Part shown: positions 62,183-64,000 of the stretch, piece after piece
How the letters are laid out: every line of letters starts with the position of its first letter
Numbering within the stretch: the stretch's first letter is position 1
Origin: Panacibacter ginsenosidivorans
Lineage (GTDB): Bacteria; Bacteroidota; Bacteroidia; Chitinophagales; Chitinophagaceae
Reading direction: 5' to 3'
Assembly (NCBI RefSeq): GCF_007971225.1
Contig: NZ_CP042435.1
Location: 992,001 to 1,056,000 of the forward strand
DNA: 64,000 nt
The notes under the pieces: model-generated
Seen by the model: the letters and a program-made list of their open reading frames with translations, nothing else
Databases searched by the model: none
Told to the model about the DNA's origin: nothing
Translations under genes and position numbers: made by a program

Positions 62183-62740
62183 TCATAAATTCCTTACTAC
62201 TCTGCATGGATTCCCTACCGCCAACACATTAGCGGGGATATCTTTCACCACCACACTTCCTGCACCAATGGTTGTATTTGCACCGATGGTAACACCTGCG
62301 CAAACAATACTGCCTCCTCCAATCCATACATTATCTGCAATGATTATGGGTGAGGCAAGTTCGGGGCCTTTAATACGTTCAGCGGCAATAACAGGGTGAT
62401 GTGCTGCATATAGTTGTACATTAGGGCCTAGAAAAACATTATCACCTGTTTTTATATAATTACAATCAAGGAACACACAATTGAAGTTGGCAAAAAAATT
62501 ATCGCCCACTTCTATATGGCAACCATAATCAACATAAAAAGGCGTTTGTATATCTATATTGCGCCCTATTTTGCCGAATAGGTTTTTCAACATCATTTCT
62601 CTTTGCTGCCTATCATAAGCCGAGTTATTATATTCCTCCATCCACACTCTTGCTTTTTTACGCATTTGCACCAATTCATTATCGCTGGCATCATAAAGCT
62701 CGCCTGCAAGCATTTTATCATATTCAGATTTATTTATCAT
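62183..62740 (-). CDS. Maltose/galactoside O-acetyltransferase-like sugar acetyltransferase
   Basis: A 185-residue left-handed beta-helix acetyltransferase of the Maa/LacA group. The N-terminal Mac helix region reads KSEYDKMLAGELYDASDNELVQMR; hexapeptide repeats follow, with YVDYGCHIEVGDNFFANFNCVF, the active-site loop AAHHPVIAAERI (catalytic His) and GGGSIVCAGVTIGANTTIGAGSVV. It transfers acetyl from acetyl-CoA to a sugar hydroxyl; the physiological acceptor is unknown. Cytosolic trimer by family knowledge. Convergent with purE, single gene. Confidence 0.92.
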   Translation of the reverse strand: MINKSEYDKMLAGELYDASDNELVQMRKKARVWMEEYNNSAYDRQQREMMLKNLFGKIGRNIDIQTPFYVDYGCHIEVGDNFFANFNCVFLDCNYIKTGDNVFLGPNVQLYAAHHPVIAAERIKGPELASPIIIADNVWIGGGSIVCAGVTIGANTTIGAGSVVVKDIPANVLAVGNPCRVVRNL

Positions 62741-62900
62741 TGTAGCATGAAATTAATTATATCAAAAGTGATAACATGTCTCATATCTTACAATCAAACT
62801 GCCTTCTTCATTTCTGAAATAGCTGTTAACAGAAAGTTATGCTTTAATTGGTATACTTGAAGAGTATTAAATTCGGCATGAAACTTTTAGTGTTATCCCG

Positions 62901-63554
62901 ATGAGGAAAAAATATTACTTATGCGTTCTGTTTATTTTTGTAATGGCAGAATATAGTTATGCAAATACACCTAAGGTTAATAAGCAGGTAAAAGATACGC
63001 TTGTTAACAAGATAATACCCGCTTCATTTGCTGCTCCCATTAATAAAGCACTTGCACATTACCCTGAATTAAAAAATACAAAGATCACCTGGCGCATCAA
63101 ACATGCTTATACTCCTTTAACTACACGACCTTCCTTTGCCAGTTTATTTAAAGCAAAAAGTAAACGCTCCTACATTATTACCATCAGCGATAAAACAATA
63201 GATACATTGGAACACCTGTTATACAAGCATCTTACTTATGATGAGCAGGTAGGTATTATGGGGCATGAGCTAGGCCATGTAGTAGATTTTAGCAACAAAA
63301 ATATGTTGCAATCCGCACGATCTGCAATAGGACATCTTTCTTCAAAATATATCGACAGGATGGAATACCACACTGATATGATCTGCATACAACATGGGCT
63401 TGGTAAGCAATTGGAAGAATACAGCACTTATGTACGCACTAAAATGCATGTACATGACTGGCGCGGTGTAGATAATGTTTATCACAACGATCAAACACAT
63501 GAACGGTACATGAACCCGGAAACCATTGAGAAATTGATGCATTCGGGCCATTGA
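62901..63554 (+). CDS. Secreted protein with HELGH zinc-protease motif (M48-like)
   Basis: A 217-residue protein with a signal peptide (about 1-21, FIFVMAEYSYAN). The motif MGHELGHVVDF places H122, E123 and H126 as a gluzincin-type HExxH; RMEYHTDMICIQHGLG about 35 residues later could supply the third ligand (E or D), as in the minimal M48 layout. It has none of the membrane helices of HtpX/Ste24 and is much shorter than secreted BepA/LoiP-type proteins. Probably a small periplasmic or secreted metallopeptidase; activity is inferred from the motif only. Confidence 0.7.
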   Translation: MRKKYYLCVLFIFVMAEYSYANTPKVNKQVKDTLVNKIIPASFAAPINKALAHYPELKNTKITWRIKHAYTPLTTRPSFASLFKAKSKRSYIITISDKTIDTLEHLLYKHLTYDEQVGIMGHELGHVVDFSNKNMLQSARSAIGHLSSKYIDRMEYHTDMICIQHGLGKQLEEYSTYVRTKMHVHDWRGVDNVYHNDQTHERYMNPETIEKLMHSGH

Positions 63555-63683
63555 AAATAATAATGTTATTTTCTCAAATAATAATTTAACGCTTATTCGA
63601 AGATTCCTGTTCTTGACTTTTCTTTCCAAACGATGGTCATATAGCTGACAATATAAATTTTCAACAATTGCTTTCTTTGTATC

Positions 63684-64000
63684 ATGAGAGCAATGCTCAT
63701 ACGCGTTATTACAGGCAAACGTGGCTTAATACAAATGACTGCTTCTTTTAAAAAGAACTGGATACATTATGTACAGGAAGCATTTGGTCTCGCCATCTTT
63801 ATGATCTCAGCCTGTTTCTTTGGTGCATTGCTATGGGGCAATGACGCATCATTTCATTTTACTATTACCAATGAAACATTAAGAAATGTTATTACTGGAA
63901 TATTGATGGGCAGCACAGCCTTATTTATTTTCTATTCGCCTTTCACCGCTCCATCAGGTTCGCATATCAATCCGGCAGTAACCATTACATTTTTGCGATT
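63684..64000 (+). CDS. Aquaporin / MIP-family channel, N-terminal part (cut by window edge)
   Basis: Open to the window end, with 105 residues visible. Two helices are predicted (EAFGLAIFMISACFFGALLWG and NVITGILMGSTALFIFYSP), followed by PSGSHINPAVTITFLR, which contains the first NPA motif of aquaporins and glycerol facilitators. The conserved Glu in helix 1 is EAFG. Possible starts are ATG 63684, 63693 or 63735; the first helix begins after the third, so the start is uncertain. It would carry water or small neutral solutes. Downstream half, including the second NPA motif, is outside the window. Confidence 0.85.
   Translation, partial: MRAMLIRVITGKRGLIQMTASFKKNWIHYVQEAFGLAIFMISACFFGALLWGNDASFHFTITNETLRNVITGILMGSTALFIFYSPFTAPSGSHINPAVTITFLR

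Overview
The window looks like a chromosomal stretch from a Bacteroidota member, most likely in or near the Chitinophagaceae. The evidence is a SusC/SusD pair with a LacI-type regulator, a surface protein with a type B (gliding-motility/CHU_C-like) C-terminal sorting domain, a DUF4270 lipoprotein, tandem ExbD genes, TAnnTTTG-type promoter elements and A+T-rich spacers. This placement is inference from gene content. No rRNA, tRNA, CRISPR array, transposase, integrase or prophage gene was seen.

Layout. 1-2554 (minus): exbB-exbD-exbD-tonB energy-transduction operon, with tonB cut by the window edge. 3081-5612: secreted zinc metalloprotease. 6408-12034: thrA-thrB-thrC plus a secreted unknown. 12229-12762: DinB-like protein. 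12842-17946 (minus): type B sorted surface protein, lactonase-fold protein and DUF4270 lipoprotein. 17976-20129: a degenerate glycogen-synthase-like protein divergent from panC-panD. 20363-23969: rfaE2-like, ppk1 and ppx. 24915: panB. 25884-35140: a glycogen/maltodextrin block (ROK kinase, sugar MFS, glgA, glgC, SLC45-like MFS, secreted GH13). 35289-41531: beta-helix protein, coiled-coil protein, CDF metal exporter, arylsulfotransferase-like lipoprotein. 41832-43875: groES-groEL. 44078-57426 (minus): SusC-SusD under a LacI-type regulator, then two FG-GAP/ASPIC proteins and a haloperoxidase/PAP2-like lipoprotein. 57928-64000: L,D-transpeptidase, hppD, purK-purE, sugar O-acetyltransferase, an HELGH-containing secreted protein and a truncated aquaporin-family gene.

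The most striking structure is not a gene. A dispersed family of intergenic repeats occurs about 32 times clearly, plus 2 degenerate copies. The core is a 20-mer in two main forms, GTTGCGTCGCAC(T/A)CTTGTAC (form A) and GTTGTGTCACTCACTTGTAC (form B). A third form (A') reads GTTGCGTCGCAAGCACTT. The 20-mers sit at the inner ends of longer arms of about 45-50 bp with two outer sequences, one containing TTAAGCTTT (D arm) and one containing GGCATCGCC (C arm). Many arms are paired head-to-head, giving compact elements of about 70-160 bp between and including the 20-mers. Other pairs enclose one whole gene. Copies also sit inside the thrB-thrC and groES-groEL gaps, but none interrupts a convincing coding region. 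They resemble REP/BIME or MITE-type palindromic elements. I do not recognise this family, and no transposase or RAYT gene is visible here.

Functionally, most coding content is ordinary: amino-acid, pantothenate, purine, polyphosphate and glycogen metabolism. The accessory part is the LacI/SusCD/FG-GAP/haloperoxidase block, whose substrate cannot be read from sequence.
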